DNA of 64,000 nt from Silene latifolia (taxonomy: Eukaryota; Streptophyta; Magnoliopsida; Caryophyllales; Caryophyllaceae). How positions within the stretch are numbered: position 1 is the stretch's first letter; the number at the start of each line of letters is the position of its first letter. Below, one piece after another: positions 24,206 to 35,767 of the stretch. The position numbers and the translations under genes are program-made. The notes beneath the pieces are model-generated. The model saw nothing but the letters and a program-made list of their open reading frames with translations. It ran no database searches and was not told the origin of the DNA. Location: positions 68,548,099 to 68,612,098 of the forward strand of contig NC_133531.1 of the NCBI RefSeq assembly GCF_048544455.1, given 5' to 3'.

Positions 24206-24824
24206 CTCTACACTTTGCAAAATTTAAATGTCAGACCTTTTGAGCATAACTTTGATTTATTTTCAAAAAGCAAAAACCGTGTTTTAAAGCAAAAATCGTT
24301 TTGTTATTTTTCGGAAAAGGGTCGTGTGATTTATAAACTTGTGCATTCGTTCTTTCGTTACCGTTATAAGATAATAATGCTTAATTGATTTCTTACTCGT
24401 TCATTAACGTGAACTTTTAGTAGAATCATTAGTACTTTCTTATTAGCGTAAGTTAGTCACTCGAGTATTTAACGGTACTCACTTGAGTTACAACTAGAGT
24501 TAGTTGTACGAGTCGGGTTAGTAAATTTGTAATCCGTAGAAAGGTAATAAATTTATTAATCGAGAATAGTGGATGTAGGTTTCGATTTGTGAAACTGAAC
24601 CACTTCAAAAATCATGTGTGTCTCTCCCTTCTCTTTCGTTTGTTTCGTTTTATTTACATTTTGTCTTAATTCGTTAATTGGTTGATTAGTTAAAGTTTAA
24701 TCAATAAACTTTAAATAATTAATTATATACTTACAATCGAAAAAGCGAGATAAGTTTTTTAATCCTCAATTCACCCCCCTCCCCCTCCCTCTTAAGTATT
24801 TCGGCTATTGATAGACTCCTCAAT

Positions 24825-24836
24825 TGGTATCAAAGC
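24825..24836 (+). other. Primer-binding site of element A
   Basis: TGGTATCAAAGC, three bases after the LTR: the initiator-Met tRNA PBS with one change from TGGTATCAGAGC. Confidence 0.85.
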
Positions 24837-24924
24837 CTCGGCTCTTGATTGCCTAACAGCAAGGAGACTTGATCCGTCTATCTCTATCTTTTATTTTTTT
24901 ATTCCGCTGCCTATCACGTGATAA

Positions 24925-26128
24925 ATGGATTCCAAATACCTCAAGTGTCCTGTCTTTGATGAGAAGAATTATGGTTTATTGAAGAACATGATGACTCACT
25001 ATGTGAAGGGTCATGATTGGGAATGCTGGAGGATTATCCAAAACGGACCGCATAAAATTTTGGTTGCATCCACTGAAGGCACTACCTACGAGAAAAAGGA
25101 AGAGGATTATGTCGAGACAGACTACAAGAAGGCCGAAAAGAATTCTAAAGCAATAAGCCTATTGCAGAATGGCATGATTACTGCAGAATTCGATCACTTC
25201 TCTTCTTGCTCAACGGCCAAGGAAATATGGGATGACCTTGAACTAGCTTATGAAGGTACTTCCATTGTTAGGAAGCACCGCATAGATCTGTTAATACAGA
25301 AATATGAGTTATTCAGTATGGAGCCAAATGAGTTCTTGGATAGTATGTCCGCACGTTTTTCAAGCATCAGAAACGAATTGAAAAACCTAGGAAGAAAATT
25401 CGATACCGAGGATATTGCAAGAAAGGTTCTTAGGAGCCTAACTAAAAAGTGGCGCGCCAAGGTCACTGCAATGGAGGATTCGATAGATCTTGCGAGCCTA
25501 TCCTATCAAGAACTCATTGGTGCCCTCATGGCCTATGAACTCACTCTAAATGCTGATGAAGTAGAACCGAGTAGAGGTAAAAACATGGCTTTGAAAAGCG
25601 AGGATGTCAGCCCCGACATAGAGGATGAGACCGTATTGTTTGCTCGTCGTTTTAAAAATAGAATCTTTCGAAACAAGCAAACAAAATCTTCTGCTAATAA
25701 CAACAAGTCTTTCAATAAGAAAACAACAGAGTCTAAATCCTCATTTGCCAACAGAGGTTGCTTCAAGTGTAGAGAATCTGATCATATGATCAAGGATTGT
25801 CCCACATGGGAGAAAATTAAAGACAAGACAAAATGTGAGAAGAAAAAGAAGAAGTTCAAGCAAGTAATTATGGCTTCGTGTTGGGGAGATCTTGACTCAG
25901 ACGATGATGAAGGATTTGAAGATGACAAAGTAGCAAATCTTTGTCTCAGCAGCGTCAGTCTTGACCTAATTTCTGACAGCGACGATGATAGCACGGATTC
26001 TCACTCAAATTACTGCTTTCTAGGAGAATCAGATGAAGATGACGATGATGAGGTTAGTTATCTTGAACTCAAAAAGCGCGTTAAGAAACTATCTAGAAAT
26101 GCCCTAATTGAATTCTTTGAGCAATCCC
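24925..26128 (+). pseudogene. Gag of SIRE-like element A, N-terminal part, cut by element B
   Basis: The ORF begins MDSKYLKCPVFDEKNYG and is open for just over 400 codons to the insertion point. The capsid-like UBN2-type domain fills about residues 10-220 (SCSTAKEIWDDLELAYEGT, FSSIRNELKNLGR). A basic stretch follows, then a zinc knuckle CFKCRESDHMIKDC starting at residue 279, then an acidic Asp/Glu-rich tail. Element B enters at 26129. Its target copy ATCCC and the sequence resuming at 44690 keep the same reading frame, so gag was intact at this point when B inserted. As it stands the frame runs a short way into B's LTR and stops at 26172. Confidence 0.85.
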
Positions 26129-27369
26129 TGTTGGAGTATGTGTCCTCAACAATAATGCGATCACATTATTGAAACTCATGATAAGAATATGTATAAGGAT
26201 GATTCATTTATATATGTCAACTGATCAACATTAATCGGTAATGATTGACTGACTAGAGTTTGACATTACTGTCGTTTGACGGTGGTGATCAGTTGATCCC
26301 TTAAGGTCACACCTAAAGGACAATTCCCTTAATAGATAATTTAATTAATTGTATATCGATACAGACTAATTAATTCTTTATAGTTGAACAATTTACGTCT
26401 ATGAGTGAGAATATATATCTTATTGTAATTCGATTAAATAAGATTCATTTTAGTAATTAAAATGTTATATTACTAAAATTTGTTTATGAAACAATTAAGA
26501 GAGAATGGTTAATCTTAATTGCAAAGTGTTCTAGATTATATTAACATGATCCATTTTATAATATGTAATTGTGAATTACCTTTTAATTAGTTAAAATTGA
26601 TTTGTTCATTTTGTAAATAATATTTAATTTGTTAAATGTAAATTAGTAAGACTAGTAGCATGTGAATTGTCACATATCACACAACATTACAAAATGACAA
26701 TTGACAAAAAATAAAATGGGTGTACACATTGTGATATGGACCGAAATTATGGGTGTTTTATGGTTACTGTAAAATGTTTTTAAATTGTTTAAAAACATAA
26801 TCATAACCTAACCTTCCATAGCTTTTACCCTACACATTTTGGTAAAAGAGAAAAAGAAAAAGGTGAAGGCCATGCATTGGCCTTGTGTGGCACCCCATCC
26901 GGCCCTCTCTCCTTTTAGAGGGACTTCTGTTTTTCATTTTTCTCACTTAACAACTCTCTTAATACACATTATTCCCCCTTCTCTCTAAAATGGTCTTAGA
27001 TCTAAAAGAAATTGTTCAAGTAAAAATCCAATAAATCTTTCTACATTACTATAGTAGTAATATCATTGTTATTAGATTTAATATAAGGATGCTAATTATA
27101 TTAACTAGTTAGTAATTTAATTAGTATTAAGGGATAGTCTTGGTGAAACTAAGAGGAGGTATTCCACAATGAATACTTGAAGATTTTAGAGGATCATCCA
27201 TATACATTGTTGCTCAAGAACAAGTAGAGGAAGGAGTACTCACTTGTGTCCCTTTTTGTGCCTTACTTACAATGTAAGGAACCTAATTCCTCCTTATTTC
27301 ATCTTGTATTATGCTTGTAACTAGATCTATAATTAAATGAGTTTAATTAGAGGTTTTAGAACCTTTTCA
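26129..27369 (+). repeat. 5' LTR of element B
   Basis: 1,241 bp, TGTTGGAGTATGTG...ACCTTTTCA. It holds the inverted repeat TCAACTGATCA/TGATCAGTTGA (26217-26227, 26286-26296) flanking a block also present in the LTR of C. Confidence 0.93.
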
Positions 27370-29491
27370 ATTGGTATCAGAGCATAGGTTGTTGCATGCA
27401 TAATCGATTTATAGTTTTTCCGAGTTAAAAGTAAAACATATAAAACTAGATATTTTGTGATTTATTAAATAAAGTCACGAATTTTTTTTGCATGTTGGAT
27501 ATTCTGGTCCTAAAATTTTTTTAGGTCATTTTGATGATTTGTGGTAATTTTTACTCATTTTAATGATTTTTAGTGATTTTATTACATTTTAATGAGTAAA
27601 ATGGTATTTAAAATACTAAATATAGTTAGACTTAGTTTATGACCTTGAAATTTTTATATGACCTCACATGCATATTTTAATTATTTTATGTAAAATTTCG
27701 TATAAATTTGATTTATTTTTCATGATTTATGATTTTTATATGATAAAAATGAAATAAATGGAGGTAAAAGGGTTAAAAATAGTTAAACTTCGAAACAGGT
27801 CATGAAATTTTAATATGTTGTCACATGAACTTTTTACTCACTGTGTGTAAAATTTGAGATGAACACGATTCATTTTGCATGATTTATGAATTTTTAGTGT
27901 AAAAATGACATAAATAGTGACTATTTTAGCAAAAATAGCTAAAACGAATTACATGGCATGAGAAAATTATTGTAGGTTGCATTTATATCTCACTTATCAG
28001 ATCTAAAGTTGTAACATTCATTAGGTTACTTTTCATATACTTTAGATATTTTATTTGATAAAACCGATAAATCGCAACTATATTTTTCTCGAAATAAATT
28101 CGATATTTTTAACCTTGATTTTTAACATTATGAGTGTCATGGAAATATTCCAGGATATTTAAAAATTTTAAATTCAAATTTTGAAATTATTGTAATTTAA
28201 TTTGGATTTATTTCATAAAAGTTATGATTTTAAGGTCTATTATGAGCATAAATGTTAAATCAAGTTGAATTATTGTCAAAAATTGAGTGATGACTAATTT
28301 TTGAGTCCTAAAAGGTTAGAGTAATTATCTTGGACTAAAATTTGATTTTAGTATTATTTTGCGATTTTAATAAGTTAAAGATCGCGAATATCCATAAAGC
28401 CGGATTTTATCTACGATATAAGTTTAAATAGGGCGATTTGGCAGATAACTTGGCATTTTAGATACATATTATAATGCTGCATATTTCATTGATGAATGTC
28501 ATATTTCATTTATATAATTTTGAATTATATAATTTTATCTTAGTATGACCTTAGTTTTAATCGATATTACCCGTAATGTAAGGGAATATCGGTTTGGTTA
28601 TAATTTATTGTGATCTCGCATCACCGTTTTGTAATTTAATAGATTTAATTTTTATTACATATGTATAATAGGATTTGCTATGTATTTTATTATTTAATTA
28701 TTTGTAATTCCGGAGTTTCCAAAAGACGGTGCCATTTGGAAAGGAGTTCCGATCAAGACGGTGTTTGTTCTTAGGAGGCGTGTCACATGAAGATTCAAGG
28801 GACCAAAGGAGTTGGTTTCCGAATTTGTAATAGAATATAAGATTTTCTATTTTAGGGAAGGCCATACTAGGAAATTTACTTTTCTTATTTGCTTGCTTTA
28901 TATGTTTGCATGCATTGCCAAATCGCCATATCATCACATGCATATTTTATCGTCTTATCGATTATTGTCAATTATAATTATCAAGTATTCATTGACTTAG
29001 TTCACTTAAGATGATAGATAATAAATCGACAAGACCTCTCACATGTTTAAAATTGAGATTAGCCTTACCAAATAGTAGGACTCACGAATCTCTTTGACAT
29101 TTGGGGTAGATTCGGTTTCCTGGGGTACTTTCTTTTTCATTGGGTAAGTGAGGTAATAAAACGTTATTACACGCGAAATTTGGTTGGTCTCAACGGGATA
29201 TAAAGACTAGTCTTATGTTCCGGGGCTAGAGATGGAGTTTATGAAATTCATCGACCGAGAGTTCTAAGGTAGAATCAATTAAAGAGTTAATTCACCAAAT
29301 TTATGCAAGTATGGGATATAACGGTTTCCCGTGCCCATGTTTGTGTGAAGATAGATCTCGGAATCATTTATATAATTTAGGTGCGAGGTCATTATATAAA
29401 TGCATAATTTTTAAACCTTGTTAAAATGTTTGCAAGTAAAACGATAATTGTTAATTATTTCCTTCATCTCCTTTTGTAGTTATTTATCGCA
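27370..29491 (+). other. PBS and long leader of element B
   Basis: The PBS TGGTATCAGAGC (27372-27383) is a perfect match to the common initiator-Met type. About 2.1 kb of AT-rich non-coding leader follows. It is collinear with the leader of element C; for example 'gtttccaaaagacgg' and 'gggaccaaRgagttggtttc' occur in both. No gene is seen inside. Confidence 0.75.
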
Positions 29492-30090
29492 ATGGATTCA
29501 TCTAATTCTCCTTCACCTATTACCATTGATACTTGGCTTAAGTCATTTGATGAAAAATGCTCTATCAACGATCACAATTCGACTAGAAAATTACGCTTTA
29601 GCATTGGTGAAGATGGGAATCTTTGCTATCTCACAACTTCAACTCCTCCCACTCCAATAATTTTGCCTTCTAATAATGAATCTCATGAAGATGACATCAT
29701 TACCTCTATGGCTTCGTTGTTTATTGAAACGAAGGATAATGAAGAGTTGAGTGGGAGTTCAAGGAAGAGTGTCATAAAAACTAAAAGGAGTAATAGGAAG
29801 TTTAAAAGGAGAGCAAGGAAGAGTGAGAAACCCAAGTTCTTAATTGGAGAGGAAGTGGCTAGTGGGACTACCACAACCAAGCCAAACAAGGGTACCCAAC
29901 CATTCGAAATGTGTCATTATTGTTATGTCCTAGGCCATTGGAAGCGCAATTGCCCCAAGTATTTGGGAGATATTGAAACTGGACTCATCACTCCAGTAGG
30001 TAATATATCTTTCGAAATTTATGTTATTGATATTAACTATACATCCACCTCAACATGGGTATTAGATACTGGTTGTGCTTCTTTTAGCTA
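29492..30090 (+). pseudogene. Gag-protease start of element B, internally deleted
   Basis: It starts MDSSNSPSPITIDTWLKSF, comparable to the Gag of C but lacking most of the capsid-like region, so it is about 200 codons instead of over 300 up to the same place. The zinc knuckle CHYCYVLGHWKRNC is intact and the protease motif WVLDTGC is reached. Compared with C, roughly 135-140 bp are then missing, which throws the frame out (TAA at 30089). Confidence 0.8.
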
Positions 30091-31756
30091 ATGGCTTTGA
30101 GTTGTACTTATATAATTGTTATTTTGTACCTTCTTTATCTAAGAACATCATTTCCGTTGCCATGTTAGACATGGAAGGTTTTTCTTTTGCTATTAAGAAC
30201 AATTGCTGTGTAATTTCTAGAAATGATTCAAGGCACTTCAATTAATGGTATTTATGTTCTTAAAACTTCTAGCTCAAGCAAAGATATCTATAACATGTAA
30301 TAAAAAAGACTCAAAACAAGTGACCCAAATGAATCATACATTTGGCATTGTCGATTAGGTTACATAAATGAAAAGCGCATTAAAAGACTAGTGTCGACTG
30401 GTGTAATTAAATCATTTGATTTTCAATCATTTGGTATATGCGAATCATGTCTTCTAGGGAAAATGACTCGTAATACTTTTAATGGTAAAGGCACACGAGC
30501 AAGTGATTTGTTGGGTCTAATACATACCGATGTATGTGGGCCAATGACTATCATCGCTAGAGGAAATTATGACTACTTCGTCAGTTTTACCGATGAATTA
30601 AGTAGATAAGGGTATGTCTACTTAATCAAGTATAAAAGTAAAGTTTTTGATAAATTCAAAGAATTTCAAAATGAAGTAGAGAACCAATTGAACAAGAAGA
30701 TTAAAGCACTACGATCCAATCGTGGTGGTGAATATCTTAGTAATGAATTTGATTCACACTAAAAAGGATGTGACATTGTGTCACAAATCACTCCACATGG
30801 TACGCCACAACTAAATGGTGTTGCCGAAAGGAGAAATCGAACCTTACTTGATATGGTTCGATCAATGATGAGTCAATCTGATTTACCAGACTCTTTTTGG
30901 GGATTTGCTCTTCAATCGGCCGTTAACTCACTCAATCGTAGCCCGACTAAAGCAAACGAGAAGACTCCATATGAGATGTGGAAAGGGAAGGTCCCTAATT
31001 TGTCTTGCCTTAAGATTTGGGGTTGTGATGCTCATGTCAAAGTGAAGACCCACAATAAGCTAGCCCCAAGATCTCAAAGGTGTATATTTGTAGGTTATCC
31101 GAAGGAAACATATGGCTTTTACTTCTACATCCGTCTCGAGAACAAAGTGTTTGTGGCTCGTAAGGCAGTCTTCTTAGAAAATGAGTTTATTTCTAGAATA
31201 CAGAGTGGGAGAAATTTTGAACTTGATGAAGTTCAAGAGCCACAAACTGAAGAGAGGACCCAAGAAGATGTTCCTTCCTCGTCTAACACGAACGTTGTTC
31301 CTTCCGAACCTAGGAGGTCAGGTAGAGTCAGTCGCCAACCTGATAGATACATATGTATTATCGAGGAAGATGGCAACTTAGACGTGTTATTTTTAGAAAG
31401 TGACGAACCTGCGACCTACAAAGCCGCAATCTCTAGTCCAAATTAACCTTTATGGCAAGAAGCCATGCAATCCGAAATAAATTATATGCATGAAAATCAA
31501 GTTTGGGACTTAGTTGATTTGCCTGAAGATGTAAAACCTCTTCAATGCAAATGGATCTTTAAGGTAAAGAATGGCATAGAAGGGCATGATGATGTCTACA
31601 AAGCAATGTTAGTGGCAAAAGGTTTCACCCAAATTCATGGTTTACACTATGATGAAACTTTTGTCCCCGTAGCCATGCTTAGATCTATTCGGATTATGTT
31701 AGCGATAAATATGGCAAATGGATGTCAAAATCGCCTTCCTAAATGGGTATTTAGAG
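30091..31756 (+). pseudogene. Integrase and RT N-terminus of element B
   Basis: GAG-pre-integrase (YIWHCRLGY, CESC), integrase core (HTDVCGPM, then TPQLNGVAERRNRT), the VGYPKET C-terminal module and RT start (CKWIFKVK, KGFTQIHGLHYDETF) are in order. In-frame stops occur at 30607 (TAA after LSR), near 30760 and near 31444. A ~20-bp deletion near 31708 breaks RT before MDVK. A hAT-type element then interrupts the coding strand at 31757. Confidence 0.82.
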
Positions 31757-32207
31757 TAGAGCTGGCAAACCATGACACGACACGAAAACACGACACGAAC
31801 CCGACACGAAATTAATGGGTTTGGATTGAGGCTCAATGATCCATTTATGTAAGTGGATCGACACGAACACGACACGCTATTTAATTGGGTTGGGTTTGGG
31901 TTGAGCTCTCTAAACACGAACCTGACACGAATGACCTATTTACTCAATTAATCCTAATTTTTCTTGATCCTCCATCACATAAATATACTTAAACTTTCCA
32001 AATATGGACATGTCACAAAAACACGACACGAAGCCGACACGAAATTAACGGGTTAGGGTTGAGGCTTGATGACCCATTTATGTAAGTGGGTCAACACGAA
32101 CACGACACGATATTTAATTGGGTCGGGTTTGGGTTGGAGGGTTTGTGACCCGTTTACATGAAACACGAACACGAACCCGACACGACCCGATCTGTTTGCC
32201 AGGTCTA
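31757..32207. mobile_element. hAT-type non-autonomous element in RT of B
   Basis: The 451-bp insertion begins TAGAGCTGGCAAAC and ends GTTTGCCAGGTCTA (inverted repeats). The 8-bp duplication ATTTAGAG is perfect (31749-31756, 32208-32215), as for the hAT superfamily. The interior repeats 'cacgacacgaa' and 'gggttRggttgag' blocks twice. The RT reading frame resumes exactly after it. Confidence 0.92.
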
Positions 32208-32215
32208 ATTTAGAG

Positions 32216-32580
32216 GAGCAAGTGTACATGACACAACAAGAGGGTTTTGTAAATCAAAAAAATTCTAACAAGGTATACAAGCTTAAGCGATCCATGTATG
32301 GTCTTAAGCAAGCATCAAGAAGTTGGAATCATCGTTTTAATCATGTTATAAAAGAGAATGGTTTCACTCGAAGTGTCGAGGAACCATGTTTATACATGAA
32401 GTTCAGTGGGAGCAACGTTGTCTTCCTTTTCTTGTATGTGGATGACATACTACTCATTGGAAATGATGTGCCAATGTTTACCTCTGTCAAGGGGTGGTTG
32501 GGAAATCATTTCCAGATGAAATATTTAGGAGAAGCACAACACATATTAGGTATCCGAATCTATAGAGATAGATCTAAAAG
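32216..32580 (+). pseudogene. RT core of element B, cut by element C
   Basis: The frame resumes after the hAT-type element with EQVYMTQQEGF, then YGLKQASRSWNHRF and the catalytic LYVDDILLIGND. Element C enters after YRDRSK; the remainder starts at 41819 in the same frame. Confidence 0.88.
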
Positions 32581-33815
32581 TGTTGGAGTTAGTGTCCTCC
32601 ACAATAGCGCATTAACATAATAAATCTCATTAATAGAATATCATCAGATATTCAATTATTTGATCCTCGTCAGTTGATTAACGTAAATCGATAACGGTTG
32701 GCTGACTAGAGTTTGACGTTATTGTCGTGAGACGGCGGTGATCAACTGACCCCTTTCGGTCACACCTAAAGGAACGAACCCCAATTGATAACTAATTAAT
32801 TGTATGAGATACAATTTATTTAGTCCCTTGATTTATAGACTAAGAGGTTAGTCGATTATTATTAGAGAGATTTCGAGTTGCGAACTCGAGGAGCGGCAGT
32901 TATTATTTAATTATGCGATAATTAAATAATAACTTTTGGGAAATGGGTTTTAGTTAATTGACTGTTAATTTACTAAAATAGTATTAATTGATTAATGTGA
33001 TTAATATTAGTACGTAAATAATATGTGTAGTGGTACACGTATATTTACGGAGTGAATTGGACGAATTAATTATGGAAGCATTTAAACATGATACGATGTT
33101 TAAAATGAAAATTACACGGATTTGTGCGACAAATATAAAAACCAACATGGACCCGTATATAGTCATGTGGACCGTGTAAAATAAGTGTAATGGATGATTA
33201 CTCACATAATCATTTTACCTTATTTTGTATACTACCATAATATATATCTTATACTAGATTTTGCATGTGATGTAAGATAAAATTATAAGACAAAAAAAAT
33301 GTGTCCACTTGATGACTCCACCCGCCACTTCCTTTTCCTCCTTACACACTCCATATATTTGTTCACTACTTCACACTACCTCTCTTACACAATTCATTTC
33401 ATTTTTGCATGTGAACAAACTTCTTCTATCTCTCTACAATAATTCTCTAGTATACATTATTACTAAGAAAAGTTAGTAATATTACTAGTATTACTATCAA
33501 GGGCACATATTAATAAGTTACTAGTTCATACTTGTTAATATTGTTGGGTAGTTCTTGGGTGCTACTTGGAAGAGACTTTCTAGTTGAAGGTTTTTCAAGG
33601 AGGATCATCCACAACATTTTAGCTCAAGAACAAATTAGTAAGGAGAACTAATTTGTGCCCATTTTACCTTATATTCAATGTAAGGAAATTGTTTTTCCTT
33701 ATACTTTCTTTTTATGCTTTCATATTAGCATGCATGTTACATAGATCACATAAACAACAATTTATGAGATAAATTTATTTTATTAGAGAGTCTAATATGG
33801 ATCTATGATCTTTCA
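32581..33815 (+). repeat. 5' LTR of element C
   Basis: 1,235 bp, TGTTGGAGTTAGTG...GATCTTTCA. It holds the inverted repeat GTCAGTTGAT/ATCAACTGAC (32669-32678, 32741-32750) at the place corresponding to that in B. Confidence 0.95.
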
Positions 33816-35767
33816 AGTGGTATAAGAGCTTAGGCTTGTAATTTGCATGTTGATTTTAAGCATTTTAATGAATTATGAGATAATTAGTAAAAACTCAAAA
33901 ATTGTGTTAGAAGAAGTTTTAGCACGAAATTTTTGGGACATGCATACCTACTGATCTCAAAAGGTTTGTGGAATTGTTTGGTGATTTGTGAAGTAATTTT
34001 GCTAATTTTAATGATTTTTGGTAAAAACCCGAGTCAAAATGTCGCATTTTAGTGAAAAATTGACTAAAATTAGTTAAATGTTGATTTGGTGCATGGCTTT
34101 TTTATGGTAGTTCATGCATGTTTTCTACTGATTGTATACAAAACGTTGAAGGTTGGTTCGGAATTTTGCATGTTTATTGATTTTTTGAGTAAAAAGTCGA
34201 TAAAAGTCCAATTAATTAATCATAATTTCGAATGTTTTTGATTCTGCCCATGATAAATTTATGTACATTTAAGAATATTATTTAAATGTCAAAAGTTATT
34301 TTGCATATGTGTTTTCACTTTGTTTTGATGTTTATTGGTTTTAGTGGTTAAAAACCGATAAATATCGATCTTTTTCTTCACAAAATTTATCCGGAATTTT
34401 TGGGCAATTTTTCTGATATTTTGGTGTTCTTGGGAGTGTTCCAGAATACTAAAAATTTTTGTTTCAATTTTTTGGGTAATGTTTCAATGATTTTGGATTT
34501 TTACTTAAATATTATGATTTTACCGATTAAATTAGCAAAATATCACCAAATCAAATTAATTATTTATCATAAAATTAGTGAGGACTAATTTTGAGGTTCA
34601 AAACAGTTTGGACAATTATTTTGGACTTAAATGAGATTTAAGAGTTAATTATTGATTTTTACATGTTAAAAATCGATTAAATCCACAAAAACCGAGATGG
34701 ATACCAATGAATGATAGGTAGGGCGATTTTGGCATCATATTTACAGCATTTTAAGCATATTTATTTAAGTTGAATGAATGATTGCCATTTATTTAATGTA
34801 TTTATCTTTTGTACCTAGTATGGCCTAGTTAATTTTAATCGTTATTACCCGAAATGAATGGGAATATCGATTTGTTTGTAATTAAATACGATCTTGTATC
34901 GTCGGTTTGTAATTAATTAATAGTTTTATTCATTTTATTAATTAATGTATAATAGGAATAGAAATGTAATTCATTTGTAATAGTTATTTTACCGGCGTTT
35001 CCAAAAGACGGATTACAACGAGACGGAGTCTATTTTTTTTGGAAGGTGTTCCAAATCCCACAAGGAAGAGCCACTTATGGAATGAAGAGGCAAGGGACCA
35101 AGGAGTTGGTTTCTGAAATGTAATAGACTAGTTTTTTATTAACTAGGAGGCCATACTAGGATTTATTCATATGCTTACATGTTTGCTTGTTTTATTTTCG
35201 CGCATGCCAAAATCGCCATTCACATGCATTTTATTTTCGCGGTTGTCAATTCACGTCATTTACATTCGCCAACTTAGTTCACTTATAGGGAATTTATGAC
35301 TAAATTGACAAGATCTCTCACATAACTAAAATTGAGATTAGCCTTACCAATTAGTAAGACCTATGAATCTCTTGTTCATTAGAGCCACGCTCGCCCAAGC
35401 GGGGTGTTCTGTTTTTACCTTGGGTAAGTAGGGTGGTCAGCGGTTATCACACGCCAAAATTGGTTGGACTCAACGGGATATAAGACGGTCTTGTGTTCCG
35501 GGGCTAGTAGATGAATTTGAGGAAATTTGTCGACCAAGAGTTCTAGAGGTAGAATTAGTCAACGTGACTTACCGAATTTACGCAATTATGAGATGTTTCG
35601 CCCAAGCGATGCTCGTTTTTGTTTAATATTTGGGTCTTGGAATCATTTATATAATTTAGTGGGAGGTCATTATATAAATGCTAAAACTTGCTAAACATGT
35701 TTTTACAAGTAATTTTTTAAAACAATGAATGTTAATTTTTCTTTTTGTTGTAGCATTTTAATTCGCA
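33816..35767 (+). other. PBS and long leader of element C
   Basis: The PBS TGGTATAAGAGC (33818-33829) has one change from TGGTATCAGAGC. About 1.95 kb of AT-rich leader precedes the Gag ATG at 35768. No gene is seen. Confidence 0.75.

Larger units (their letters stand above)
23159..24822 (+). repeat. 5' LTR of element A
   Basis: 1,664 bp, TGTTGGACC...GACTCCTCA. It contains a 13-bp-stem hairpin (23534-23573) around TTATATAAG and a canonical TATA box downstream. Confidence 0.93.

Noticed and set aside
32984..33205. 73-codon minus-strand frame, identical at 40988-41209
   Set aside because: The identical copy exists because both lie in the two LTRs of element C; it is not a gene.
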